Shown here piece by piece: positions 29,423 to 36,827 of a stretch of DNA of 64,000 bases. The notes beneath the pieces are model-generated. The model was not told the origin of the DNA. It was given only the letters and a program-made list of their open reading frames with translations, and did not search any database. The stretch is from [Clostridium] viride DSM 6836. GTDB taxonomy: Bacteria; Bacillota; Clostridia; Oscillospirales; Oscillospiraceae. The stretch is taken from contig JHZO01000004.1 in the NCBI GenBank assembly GCA_000620945.1, positions 186,001-250,000 on the forward strand. Reading direction: 5' to 3'. How positions within the stretch are numbered: position 1 is the stretch's first letter; each line of letters opens with the position of its first letter. Made by a program: the position numbers and the translations under genes.

Positions 29423-29467
29423 ATGATGAGAAAGTATTTCCTTTTGTTTCAAGTGGTGTTACAATGA
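29423..29467 (+). CDS. Possible 14-residue leader peptide before the transglutaminase gene
   Basis: ACAGGAGG lies seven bases before two ATG codons that open a 14-codon frame rich in hydrophobic residues (KYFLLFQVVLQ). A small 7-bp inverted repeat (GTGTTAC/GTAACAC) spans its end. The ribosome site is far better than chance, but there is no terminator between it and the next gene, and it may be the remnant of a longer gene. Confidence 0.3.
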   Translation: MMRKYFLLFQVVLQ

Positions 29468-29560
29468 GGGTAACACTTACCTAGAATTTTTGCGTCTTGG
29501 ACAGTAGGTGTGACCGAGATCGCAATCGATACCTTTGCATTTGGAAGGGAGGTCTCTGGA

Positions 29561-30562
29561 ATGAGAACGCGAAGCCAGAACAGGTGGCTATGCATAAGCC
29601 TATCACTATTTTTGTTGCTGTCCTTGGTGGCTTGCAGCAGGGTGGCAGGAGGGCAAGAGGATGCCCAAACCATAGCCGACCAAGCCTTTACGCAGCCGTC
29701 TTCCATAGAGCTTAGCATCGAGGATGAGGAAGTGCCCCTGTCCGGTTCCCCCGCCATTGTGCTTGCCATGCCACAAGCTACTGGTTCGGCCGTTCAGAAA
29801 AACGACAAGGCCATCATTGACTATTCCAACAGCAGCGATGGCTACATCATGGTGCAATATACCGCTTCCACGACCAAGAAGTTAAAAGCACAGGTGAAAG
29901 GCCCCAGTGGAGTGACCTACACCTATAATGTAACGCCAGGAAGATATGAAACCCTTCCGCTGTCCGACGGATCAGGAAGCTACAAGGTGACGGTCTTTGA
30001 AAATGTTTCCGGTACCAGTTATGCCACCGTGGTTTCGACTAGCCTGACCGCAACGCTAAAAAACGAATTTTCTCCCTTTCTTATGCCAAATCAATACGTG
30101 AACTATACCCCCCAAAGCAAGGTAGTAGCGGAAGCGGCACGAGTGACGGCAAACGCAAGCACACCCTTGGAAAAGGTGAGCAGCGTGTATAACTATGTGG
30201 TGACGAACTTTACCTACGATACGCAAAAGGCCCAGACGGTCCAGAGTGGATACTTGCCGGATCTGGACGCCGTGCTTGCCGCGAAAAAGGGGATTTGCTT
30301 TGACTATGCTTCTGTGATGACTGCGATGCTACGCTCGCAAGATGTGCCGACCAAATTGGTGGTTGGATACAGTAAGAATATATACCATGCATGGATCAAT
30401 GTATACACCCCGGAATCGGGATGGATTGAGGGAGCCATCTTCTTTGACGGGAAGCAATGGAAGCTCATGGATCCCACCTTTGCCTCCAGTGCAAAACAGA
30501 GCAAAGCAATTATGGATTATATCGGAAATGGCGCAAACTATACGGCAAAATACCTGTATTAA
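29561..30562 (+). CDS. Transglutaminase-like lipoprotein
   Basis: A 333-residue exported protein. Residues 1-25 form a lipoprotein signal peptide ending in the lipobox LVAC, so it is expected on the outer face of the membrane. The C-terminal 130 residues form a transglutaminase-like domain with the Cys-His-Asp triad: Cys in KKGICFDYASVM, His in IYHAWINVY and Asp in WKLMDPTF. The central 100 residues have a beta-rich look. Such domains act as peptidases or cross-linkers on cell-wall or surface proteins; the partner is unknown. GGGAGGT sits before ATG 29561. It is followed by two hairpins before the pilus-like cluster. Confidence 0.85.
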   Translation: MRTRSQNRWLCISLSLFLLLSLVACSRVAGGQEDAQTIADQAFTQPSSIELSIEDEEVPLSGSPAIVLAMPQATGSAVQKNDKAIIDYSNSSDGYIMVQYTASTTKKLKAQVKGPSGVTYTYNVTPGRYETLPLSDGSGSYKVTVFENVSGTSYATVVSTSLTATLKNEFSPFLMPNQYVNYTPQSKVVAEAARVTANASTPLEKVSSVYNYVVTNFTYDTQKAQTVQSGYLPDLDAVLAAKKGICFDYASVMTAMLRSQDVPTKLVVGYSKNIYHAWINVYTPESGWIEGAIFFDGKQWKLMDPTFASSAKQSKAIMDYIGNGANYTAKYLY

Positions 30563-30613
30563 AAGAGATGAGCAAGGAATGCAAGTTTTTCTTTACTAAT
30601 ATTCCTTGTTTTT

Positions 30614-30652
30614 GTAAAATAGATTTGCAGTTTTTCTGCAAATCTATTTTAC
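30614..30652. repeat. Perfect 17-bp inverted repeat between transglutaminase and pilus cluster
   Basis: Two perfect 17-base arms (30614-30630 and 30636-30652) enclose a TTTTT loop. A weaker hairpin (CAAGGAAT arms, 30573-30611) lies just before it and ends in TTTTTG, which looks like the terminator of the lipoprotein gene. The second hairpin is AT-rich, symmetric and lacks a clear U tail, so it may be a protein-binding site or a second terminator. Confidence 0.6.
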
Positions 30653-30703
30653 TTTACACTTGTTTTATTGTTATTTGCCGTAGGAGAGAGGAATGAGACT
30701 TGG

Positions 30704-31741
30704 ATGAAGAATGTGAAAGCATGGGCCCCAGCAGAGCTTTCTTCCTTTTGTATGGAACTGTCGCTTCTTCTGCATGCGGGCTATCCTCTGGCGGAAGGAC
30801 TTCACCTGCTACGCGAAGAAAGCAAGGATCCCGTTCTCGCGCAGCTCTGTACTCACATGGACCACGGAGCTTCCCTCTCTGCTGCACTGCGAGAAACCGG
30901 AGCCTTTCCCGACTACCTCTGCTCCATGGCTGAAACCGGCGAATTGACCGGTCGCTTGGAGCAAACCTTTGCTTCGCTTTCTTCTTACTATGAGCGCAAA
31001 AGAACACTTGCGCGTCGTATCCGGGGGGCAGTGTTGTATCCTACGATTCTCCTGACCCTAATGCTTGTGGTCATTGCCGTTCTTCTTACAAAGGTGCTTC
31101 CCGTGTTTAACGATGTGTTTGAGCAGCTTGGTGGTCAAATGACGGGCTTGGCGGGGGGACTTTTGGCCTTTGGGGAGGGGCTGGATGCAGCGCTTCCATG
31201 GTTGGGCATGCTGCTCCTGATTTTGGTTTTCATATTCGGCTTAGGGCTGATTCGACCGGAGTGGCGTGCAAGGCTCTTGCGCACCTGGGAGCGATACTTT
31301 GGAGATGGAGGGATTGCTCGCAAGATCGCAAGCTCTCATTTTGCAGCTGCCCTTACCATGGGACTTCAGAGTGGACTGTCGGTAGAGGAATCCTTGCGCA
31401 GAGCCATTGCCTTCCAGCAGAAAAACGAATCCCTGCGCCGACGGATGGAGCTATGCCTTCAGCGGCAGGAGGAGGGACGATCTCTTTCTGATGCATTGTT
31501 AGAGGCGCAGCTTTTGCCACCTCATTATTGCCGTATGCTCTCACTTGCCCTGCGCAGTGGGACAGCGGATTCGGTGATGGAGGAGATTGCCCGCCGTATG
31601 GAGGAGGACGTAGAGGAGGCGATTGACGCCATGGTAAGTCGCGTTGAGCCGAGTTTGGTTCTACTAAGCTCCGTGCTCGTAGGCATCCTCTTACTCTCTG
31701 TGATGTTACCCCTCATGAACATCATGTCTGCCATTGGGTGA
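30704..31741 (+). CDS. Type II secretion / type IV pilus inner-membrane protein (GspF/PilC family)
   Basis: A 345-residue membrane protein with the duplicated T2SF domain: residues about 8-125 (FCMELSLLLHAGYPLAEGL) and 210-330 (FAAALTMGLQSGLSVEESL). Three membrane helices are seen, at about 115-140, 165-190 and 315-340. It forms the platform that couples the cytosolic ATPase to pilin assembly. ATG 30704 is chosen for the GAGAGG upstream, although the spacing is rather long. It heads a cluster of four small membrane-anchored proteins and a PilT-type ATPase. Confidence 0.88.
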   Translation: MKNVKAWAPAELSSFCMELSLLLHAGYPLAEGLHLLREESKDPVLAQLCTHMDHGASLSAALRETGAFPDYLCSMAETGELTGRLEQTFASLSSYYERKRTLARRIRGAVLYPTILLTLMLVVIAVLLTKVLPVFNDVFEQLGGQMTGLAGGLLAFGEGLDAALPWLGMLLLILVFIFGLGLIRPEWRARLLRTWERYFGDGGIARKIASSHFAAALTMGLQSGLSVEESLRRAIAFQQKNESLRRRMELCLQRQEEGRSLSDALLEAQLLPPHYCRMLSLALRSGTADSVMEEIARRMEEDVEEAIDAMVSRVEPSLVLLSSVLVGILLLSVMLPLMNIMSAIG

Positions 31742-31745
31742 GCCG

Positions 31746-32057
31746 ATGAAACGAGCCAAAGAACCGGGGATTGGACGAGAGCTGTTCTCCCTTTTCCTGA
31801 GCCTGCTTGCGCTTTTTGCCCTGCTTTTTGCTGTGGGGAATGTGAAGGGAGCCAGTGCCGAGGAAGGGCAGCGGCAGCTGGAGCGCAGTCTTTACCGCGC
31901 CACGGTGAGTTGCTATGCCTATGAGGGGCAGTACCCCCCCAATCTTGCCTATCTAGAGGAGCATTATGGCGTTGTTGTGGATGAAACGCGTTATCGCGTG
32001 TTTTACGAAGTGTTTGGCGATAATCTCATGCCTGACATTACCGTGTTGCCCAATTGA
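31746..32057 (+). CDS. Small membrane-anchored protein of the pilus-like cluster
   Basis: A 103-residue protein: a short basic N-terminus, one hydrophobic helix (about residues 12-34) and a small soluble domain with YPPNLAYLEEHYGV. The last motif is common in the soluble part of pseudopilins, where residues near the helix are followed by a YP-x-L element. No type III signal peptide (GFTLIE) is present, so it is not a standard prepilin. It starts four bases after the T2SF stop. Family unknown to me. Confidence 0.7.
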   Translation: MKRAKEPGIGRELFSLFLSLLALFALLFAVGNVKGASAEEGQRQLERSLYRATVSCYAYEGQYPPNLAYLEEHYGVVVDETRYRVFYEVFGDNLMPDITVLPN

Positions 32058-32078
32058 CCGATTCCGAAGGTGGTGGCT

Positions 32079-32594
32079 ATGAGAACAAAGGAAAGACAAC
32101 ATCAGGTGGAGGGACTGTTTGTCCTTGTGGTTTTTGCGCTTTTTGCTGGCTCACTGCTGATGGTGTTGCTCCTGGGAGCCGGAACCTATCAGCGCATCAC
32201 CCAGCGCGATACCACGAGCTTTGTCCCCAACACCACGCTGCAATACATTGCGGCCAAAGTGCATCGTGTGGATCAGGTGGGGGCGGTTCACGTTGGCTCC
32301 TTTTCCGATCAGGAGAAGGCTCCCGGCCATGGGATTAGTACACTCTATTTGCGGCAAACATGGGATGACACATGGTATGAAACTCGCATTTATTACTATG
32401 ATGGCTATGTACGAGAACTGTTGGGTGAGGAAGCAGGGAGCTTTTCTCCCCAAGATGGCAACCCCATTCTAGAGAGCAGTGGACTGCGCTTTCAAGCAGT
32501 GGGTAGTATGCTGCATGTCTACCTGATGGAGGAGGATGGGCAAGAACAGGAGCTCCTGCTTCACGTAAGAAGCGATCAGGAGGTGGGAGGATGA
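32079..32594 (+). CDS. Membrane-anchored protein, DUF4860-like, of the pilus-like cluster
   Basis: A 171-residue protein with one N-terminal hydrophobic helix (about residues 13-38, FVLVVFALFAGSLLMVLLL) and a soluble domain of beta-rich character. It resembles the DUF4860 proteins found in clostridial pilus-type clusters, as far as I can judge by eye. The AAGGTGG before ATG 32079 decides the start. Its stop overlaps the next start by four bases. Probably a minor pilin or assembly factor. Confidence 0.7.
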   Translation: MRTKERQHQVEGLFVLVVFALFAGSLLMVLLLGAGTYQRITQRDTTSFVPNTTLQYIAAKVHRVDQVGAVHVGSFSDQEKAPGHGISTLYLRQTWDDTWYETRIYYYDGYVRELLGEEAGSFSPQDGNPILESSGLRFQAVGSMLHVYLMEEDGQEQELLLHVRSDQEVGG

Positions 32595-33025
32595 ACCGTA
32601 GCAAGGCACCCCTGCTCCTTATGGAGCAGCTCGTCATGCTCCTTGTCTTTGCACTTGCTGCGGCCCTCTGTGTGCGAGCCTTTGTGTTATCCGATGCGCG
32701 CTCCCAGGAAAACAATGCCCGTACACAAGCGATCCTAACCGCCCAGAGTGTGGCAGAGCTCTATAAGATGGTTCAGAATCCTGGACCCCAGGATGTCGTA
32801 CCCAAGGACCAAACCCGCGAGACTTGGATCCATTACTATGATGAGCATTGGAACGATGCAGAGGAAGAGAACTGGGACTACTGTCTGAGCGTGCAAGCCC
32901 TCCCGACGCAAAACCCCTTGCTGGGGCGAGCGGAGCTTGTGGTTTGCAATCGACAGGGGAAGGAATTGGTCAGCTTGCCCCTTGCTTGGCAAGTGGCGCA
33001 AGGGGAGGTGAACTCCGGTGGCTAA
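32591..33025 (+). CDS. Pseudopilin-like membrane protein
   Basis: A 144-residue protein with a basic N-terminus, one hydrophobic helix (about residues 11-34, MEQLVMLLVFALAAALCVRAF) described here by its ends only, and a soluble domain with NARTQAILTAQSVAELYK, a pattern seen after the helix in type II pseudopilins. No prepilin peptidase site is evident. The start overlaps the preceding gene by four bases and GGAGG precedes it. Confidence 0.7.
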   Translation: MNRSKAPLLLMEQLVMLLVFALAAALCVRAFVLSDARSQENNARTQAILTAQSVAELYKMVQNPGPQDVVPKDQTRETWIHYYDEHWNDAEEENWDYCLSVQALPTQNPLLGRAELVVCNRQGKELVSLPLAWQVAQGEVNSGG

Positions 33026-33422
33026 GATGCGAAAGGATGGATTTCCTCCCATCGGAGGGAGTTCTCTTCTGGTCATATTCTCCGTACTCTGTTTGACGGT
33101 CTTTGCCCTGCTGACCATTTCCACCGTGGAGGCAGGAGGACGACTCTCCCAAAAGGCAGTTTCTTCCGTGGAAGACTATTACCTTGCCGATGCCCGGGCC
33201 GAAGAAATGTTGGCCGAGCTGCGTGCCGGGAAGATTGTGGAAGGCGTTGCCTGCACCGATGGGGTATATTCCTATGAGGTTCCCATGCAGGGAGGACAGC
33301 GGATTCAGGTGAAGGTTCGTTTGACCGGAACGGAAGCTAGCATTTTACAGTGGCAGACGACCCCCCAGCCGGACTGGGTACCCGATGAGACCTTGCCCGT
33401 CTGGGACGGCAACTTGGAATGA
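33018..33422 (+). CDS. Pseudopilin-like membrane protein
   Basis: A 134-residue protein with one hydrophobic helix (about residues 16-36) and a soluble part containing VEDYYLADARAEEMLAEL, again the helix-to-domain link usual in pseudopilins. A GTG start at 33018 is preferred because GGGGAGGTG lies seven bases before it; the frame overlaps the previous gene by eight bases. Function inferred only from architecture and neighbours. Confidence 0.68.
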   Translation: MAKMRKDGFPPIGGSSLLVIFSVLCLTVFALLTISTVEAGGRLSQKAVSSVEDYYLADARAEEMLAELRAGKIVEGVACTDGVYSYEVPMQGGQRIQVKVRLTGTEASILQWQTTPQPDWVPDETLPVWDGNLE

Positions 33423-33447
33423 TCCTTCGGAGAAGGAGGGAAAGGAA

Positions 33448-34524
33448 GTGGCGGATTCGATGGCGTTACTCGACTATTTGCAGCAAGCCGTAAAGGATGG
33501 GGCATCCGATCTTTTCATTGTGGCCGGTGGATCGGTGAGCTATAAGCTGGACGGAACCATTCAGCCCATGGACAACAAACGCGTCTTTCCCGCAGATACG
33601 GAAACGTTGATTCATGAACTCTATGAAATGGCCGGGCGCACGGAAGAGCGCTTTCTCTCCACTGGAGATGACGATTTTTCCTTTGCCATCCCGGGTCTTG
33701 CACGGTTCCGCGCGAACACCTATCGGCAGCGTGGCTCAAAAGCAACTGTGATTCGAGTGGTTTCTTTTGATATCCCGAACCATCAGGCGCTAGGGATTCC
33801 TGAGGAGGTCATGCAGATTGCCTCCTTAACCCATGGCATGGTTCTACTGTCCGGTACGGCAGGCAGTGGCAAGTCAACCACACAAGCGTGCCTCATTGAC
33901 CGCATCAATCATACGAGGAATGCCCATGTGATTACGCTGGAAGACCCCATTGAGTATTTGCATCGGAACCATAGGTCAATCATCAGCCAACGGGAGATTG
34001 CCATTGATACGGCCAACTATCTCTCCGCCCTGCGAGCCTGTCTGCGCCAAGCCCCCGATGTGATTCTTCTGGGAGAAATGCGAGACTTTGAGACCATTCG
34101 TACGGCCATGACCGCAGCGGAAACAGGCCATTTGCTGATTGCAACCCTACATACCAAGGGGGCGGTCAGCACCATCGATCGAATCATTGATAGCTTCCCT
34201 CCCACACAGCAGAGCCAGGTGCGCACGCAGCTTTCCATGATCCTATCGGCTGTGGTTTCACAGCAACTTTTGCCCGATCAAAACGGAGGGCTTGTTCCGG
34301 CGTTTGAGGTCATGTTTATGAATCCTGCCATTCGCAATCTGATTCGAGAAAGCAAAAATCACCAGATTGATAATGTGATTGCATCGTCTGGGACAGAGGG
34401 GATGCTGAGCTTAGATGCCTCCATTCTCAGGCTTTATCAGCAAGGGCGCATCAGTGCACAGACTGCTCTTGACTATGCCAATACACCGGAACAAATGCTG
34501 CGTCGCATGGGCAGTGGAACCTAA
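33448..34524 (+). CDS. PilT-type ATPase (type IV pilus retraction/assembly)
   Basis: A 358-residue hexameric secretion ATPase. Walker A is GTAGSGKST, the Asp box is ITLEDPIEYLH, and the His box (GHLLIATLHT) and Walker B (VILLGEMRD) are present. The absence of an N-terminal MshEN domain and the length favour PilT over PilB/GspE. A GTG start at 33448 follows AAGGAGGG at seven bases. No assembly ATPase, prepilin peptidase or major pilin is seen in the window, so this enzyme may serve the compact cluster alone or work with parts encoded elsewhere. Confidence 0.88.
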   Translation: MADSMALLDYLQQAVKDGASDLFIVAGGSVSYKLDGTIQPMDNKRVFPADTETLIHELYEMAGRTEERFLSTGDDDFSFAIPGLARFRANTYRQRGSKATVIRVVSFDIPNHQALGIPEEVMQIASLTHGMVLLSGTAGSGKSTTQACLIDRINHTRNAHVITLEDPIEYLHRNHRSIISQREIAIDTANYLSALRACLRQAPDVILLGEMRDFETIRTAMTAAETGHLLIATLHTKGAVSTIDRIIDSFPPTQQSQVRTQLSMILSAVVSQQLLPDQNGGLVPAFEVMFMNPAIRNLIRESKNHQIDNVIASSGTEGMLSLDASILRLYQQGRISAQTALDYANTPEQMLRRMGSGT

Positions 34525-34543
34525 CACAATAGGGGTGAGTCGG

Positions 34544-34654
34544 CATGGCAGGGGCCACCTATGAAGCCATAGGAGGGTCTGGGAGCATCCAAGCAGACCG
34601 CAGAATAGAAACGAAGGGGCGAGCCATGTGGCTCGCCCCTATTTTCTGGTTTTG
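34544..34654 (+). pseudogene. Possible 5' fragment of a gene after pilT, cut by the duplicated segment
   Basis: A 36-codon frame starts at ATG 34544 behind GGGGTGAG and begins plausibly (MAGATYEAIGG, then QADRR), but its last third runs through the duplicated terminator segment that begins near 34608. It may be the stump of a further cluster gene truncated when that segment arrived. Evidence is weak. Confidence 0.3.
34616..34648 (+). terminator. Terminator after the pilus cluster, duplicated at 43778
   Basis: A 24-base near-perfect palindrome built from GGGGCGAGCCA and its complement is followed by TATTTTCTGGTTTT. The same hairpin with the same flanks occurs at 43778-43801, as part of a larger duplicated segment. 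Confidence 0.75.
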
Positions 34655-34664
34655 AAGTTGGGCG

Positions 34665-34822
34665 TCAAGGAGTGGTGACAGGGCACTGCTTGCCACCCAT
34701 ACCATAGCTGCCCAAAAGGATGAGTGGCTGCACTCGGCTTGTGACCCGCTTACTGATCTTCAATGCAGTGAGGTTTTTCCAGTCTTGACTATCCCCGTAC
34801 GCAAGAGATTCAAGTCCTTGTA
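34665..34822 (-). pseudogene. Decayed 3' end of a pdaB-like polysaccharide deacetylase gene
   Basis: Read on the minus strand this stretch encodes DSQDWKNLTALKISKRVTSR followed by VQP, LILLGSY and the ending KQCPVTTP then stop. It is colinear with the end of the deacetylase at 43826 (DSLDWKNLTALEISKR, LILSGSY, KQCPVTTP) but lacks the 36 codons between VQP and LIL, removed in frame. Upstream of about 34822 the similarity fades, so the N-terminal two thirds are gone. The downstream terminator hairpin is shared too. This is a duplicated and shrunken copy; no function is expected. Confidence 0.85.
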
Positions 34823-34859
34823 ATAAAGAAGGTTTAAAAATTCTTTCAAATCATGAATA

Positions 34860-34887
34860 TTGTCAGAGAAATGGAAAAAAATATACT
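34860..34887 (+). promoter_or_regulatory. Candidate promoter of the DUF1540 gene
   Basis: TTGTCA (34860-34865) and TATACT (34882-34887) are separated by 16 bases, about 40 bases before the gene start. Confidence 0.6.
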
Positions 34888-34928
34888 GTCCCTAAAAATT
34901 ATATAGCGTACAGAAAGGAGTTTTCACC

Positions 34929-35087
34929 ATGGAAAACAAGAATATCGAATGCAGCGTTAAGCAGTGTGAGTATCACGCTCAGCAGGTAAATTACTGTACC
35001 CTTGGTAAGATCAAGGTCGGCACCCACGAGGCAAACCCCACCATGCCCGAATGTACTGACTGCATGTCCTTTAAGCGCGGCCAGTAA
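34929..35087 (+). CDS. DUF1540 domain protein (52 aa)
   Basis: A small Cys-rich protein with six cysteines. The first part, IECSVKQCEYHAQQVNYC, shows the C-x4-C-x-YH pattern and spaced third Cys of DUF1540, and a second cluster (ECTDCMSF) closes the protein. Metal binding is likely but unproven. AAAGGAG precedes the ATG by eight bases. DUF1540 proteins are common in clostridia and small copies often appear alone, as here, between its own promoter and terminator. Confidence 0.85.
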   Translation: MENKNIECSVKQCEYHAQQVNYCTLGKIKVGTHEANPTMPECTDCMSFKRGQ

Positions 35088-35111
35088 GTTCTTCAAAGCG
35101 AAATGAGAAAA

Positions 35112-35150
35112 CCCGGAACAATTTAGTTGAATTGTTCCGGGCTTTCTTTT
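35112..35150. terminator. Terminator between DUF1540 gene and convergent small gene
   Basis: A 12-bp perfect stem (CCCGGAACAATT and complement) with a 6-base loop and a CTTTCTTTT tail. It ends the DUF1540 transcript and lies at the end of the convergent 50-codon gene. Confidence 0.85.
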
Positions 35151-35301
35151 ACCCTTCCCGAGGGCGAACGAAGGAAAAGGCAGCAGCAGATTTCGTACGC
35201 TCTCGTTGCAGTGCGAAGAGGCAGCGACGATATTGTTCCAGAATGCACTCCTCCTTTTCCTGCAAGAAAGGGTAGGAAGGGTGATGGTGATATAGTGTCA
35301 T
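35149..35301 (-). CDS. Unknown small protein (50 aa)
   Basis: Short frame starting at ATG 35301 with CAGGAGGT eight bases upstream. The protein begins with a His/Tyr/Pro-rich stretch (YHHHPSYPF) and continues as a charged helix (EKEECILEQYRRCLFALQRE). No membrane segment or known domain. The strong ribosome site and convergent placement against the DUF1540 gene with a shared terminator support it as real. I do not recognise the family. Confidence 0.55.
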   Translation of the reverse strand: MTLYHHHPSYPFLQEKEECILEQYRRCLFALQRERTKSAAAFSFVRPREG

Positions 35302-35465
35302 GGCTTGACCTCCTGTTGCCTCGTGTTTTGTTATTGTAAGGTATTCCAGAAACATTCGAAATAGTAGCCAAGAAGACCAATCGTTCAGCTAATCTTCAGA
35401 TAAGCAACATACCGACTTCACAGAGCCAGGATATCCTGTAGGAAAGCGGAAAGGAGGAGGTTCTA

Positions 35466-36137
35466 TTGCGACGAACAGGGGGACGACATGAACTAAAGCA
35501 CTACATAACGCATTCCGATGTCCTTCAACTGCGCAGCAGGCTGTACCCGATTGCCAAGCTGGATGCACATGCAACAGACGGTGGTTATCGGGTGCGAAGT
35601 CTCTACTTTGACAACTACCAGGATAAAGCCTTTCGAGAAAAGGTGGAAGGGGTGGATGACCGAGAAAAATTTCGCCTGCGTTTTTACCAAGATGACCTTA
35701 GTTTTATTCGTTTGGAAAAAAAGAGTAAACATGGTGGGATATGCTTTAAGGAAAGCGCCCCCATCACGGTGGAACAGTGCCAATGCTTGTTGGATGGAAG
35801 GTGGAGGAAGTTTGAGGGAAGTTCGGGACTCTTGTTGGAGCTCTATACCAAGATGCAGTGCCAGCACTTGCGCCCCAAAACGATTGTGGACTATTGGCGG
35901 GAAGCGTATGTCTATCCGGCAGGAAACGTCCGCGTGACCTTGGACACAGACATTCGTTCCAGCACGAGGGCAAGTGCTTTTTTGGAGCCGAAGATCCCTG
36001 CGATTCCGCTCCCAAATGTGCGCATTCTGGAGGTAAAGTACGATTGCTTTTTGCCCGAACTCATACGGGGGATGGTTTCCTTGACGAGTCGTCAAAGCAC
36101 CGCATTTTCAAAGTACGCGGGAACGCGCTTTGTATAA
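35466..36137 (+). CDS. VTC-domain polyphosphate polymerase-like protein
   Basis: A 223-residue protein matching the VTC (CYTH-superfamily tunnel) domain. Basic and acidic residues that line the tunnel are seen in order: GRHELKHYI, RVRSLYFDN, KFRLRFY, RLEKKSK, TLDTDIR and LEVKYD. Eukaryotic VTC domains make polyphosphate from ATP; bacterial versions are less studied. The TTG start at 35466 follows AAAGGAGGAGG. It is the first gene of a five-gene module with DUF4956, a CotH-family kinase and a two-component pair. Soluble, no signal peptide. Confidence 0.85.
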   Translation: MRRTGGRHELKHYITHSDVLQLRSRLYPIAKLDAHATDGGYRVRSLYFDNYQDKAFREKVEGVDDREKFRLRFYQDDLSFIRLEKKSKHGGICFKESAPITVEQCQCLLDGRWRKFEGSSGLLLELYTKMQCQHLRPKTIVDYWREAYVYPAGNVRVTLDTDIRSSTRASAFLEPKIPAIPLPNVRILEVKYDCFLPELIRGMVSLTSRQSTAFSKYAGTRFV

Positions 36138-36151
36138 TAGGAGGATATGGT

Positions 36152-36823
36152 ATGACATTTCAAGATATTTTCAAAAGCAGTTTTCTGGAGAAGGCCAGTG
36201 AATACTCTCTTGTGGACATTGGTCTAGCCATGCTTTTTTCGTTTGCCTTAGGCTTATTTATTTTCTTCATTTACAAGAGAACCTTCTCAGGGGTAATGTA
36301 TTCCTCTTCGTTTGGTGTTTCCATCTTGGCCATGACACTCATCACCACCTTAATCATTTTGGCGGTAACCTCCAACATTGTGTTATCACTTGGCATGGTG
36401 GGTGCCTTGTCCATTGTTCGATTTCGCACAGCCGTGAAAGAACCTTTGGACATCGCCTTTCTCTTTTGGTCCATTTCGGTTGGTATCGTCATTGGTGCGG
36501 GTCTGATCCCCTTGGCGGTTCTTGGATCGGTCTTTATCGGGGTCATTCTCCTTATCTTTGTGCGGAGAAAAAGCACAGAAACACCCTATGTTGTGGTGCT
36601 TCAGTTGGAGGAGGAAGAGGCAGAGAAGGCAGCCATGGAAATTATTCAAACCCAATGTAAAAAACAGCTTCTCAAAGCAAAAACCGTCTCGAAAATGGGC
36701 ATTGAGCTAACCGTGGAAGTGCGGCTGCGGGATATGTCCTCCCGATTTGTAAATGATCTTTTGGCACAAAACGGGGTCATTAGTGCTTGTCTCGTCAGTT
36801 ACAACGGCGAGTATACCGCGTAA
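36152..36823 (+). CDS. DUF4956 membrane protein
   Basis: A 223-residue protein with about four membrane helices between residues 20 and 130 (including LFSFALGLFIFFIY and LSLGMVGALSIVRFRTAVK in part) and a soluble C-terminal domain of about 90 residues with a ferredoxin-like pattern. The GALSIVRFRTAVKEPLDIAF stretch is characteristic of DUF4956. It starts 14 bases after the VTC gene behind AGGAGG. The repeated pairing of this family with VTC and CotH proteins suggests a joint surface or phosphate-related role, but no reaction is known. Confidence 0.85.
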   Translation: MTFQDIFKSSFLEKASEYSLVDIGLAMLFSFALGLFIFFIYKRTFSGVMYSSSFGVSILAMTLITTLIILAVTSNIVLSLGMVGALSIVRFRTAVKEPLDIAFLFWSISVGIVIGAGLIPLAVLGSVFIGVILLIFVRRKSTETPYVVVLQLEEEEAEKAAMEIIQTQCKKQLLKAKTVSKMGIELTVEVRLRDMSSRFVNDLLAQNGVISACLVSYNGEYTA

Positions 36824-36827
36824 GCCT

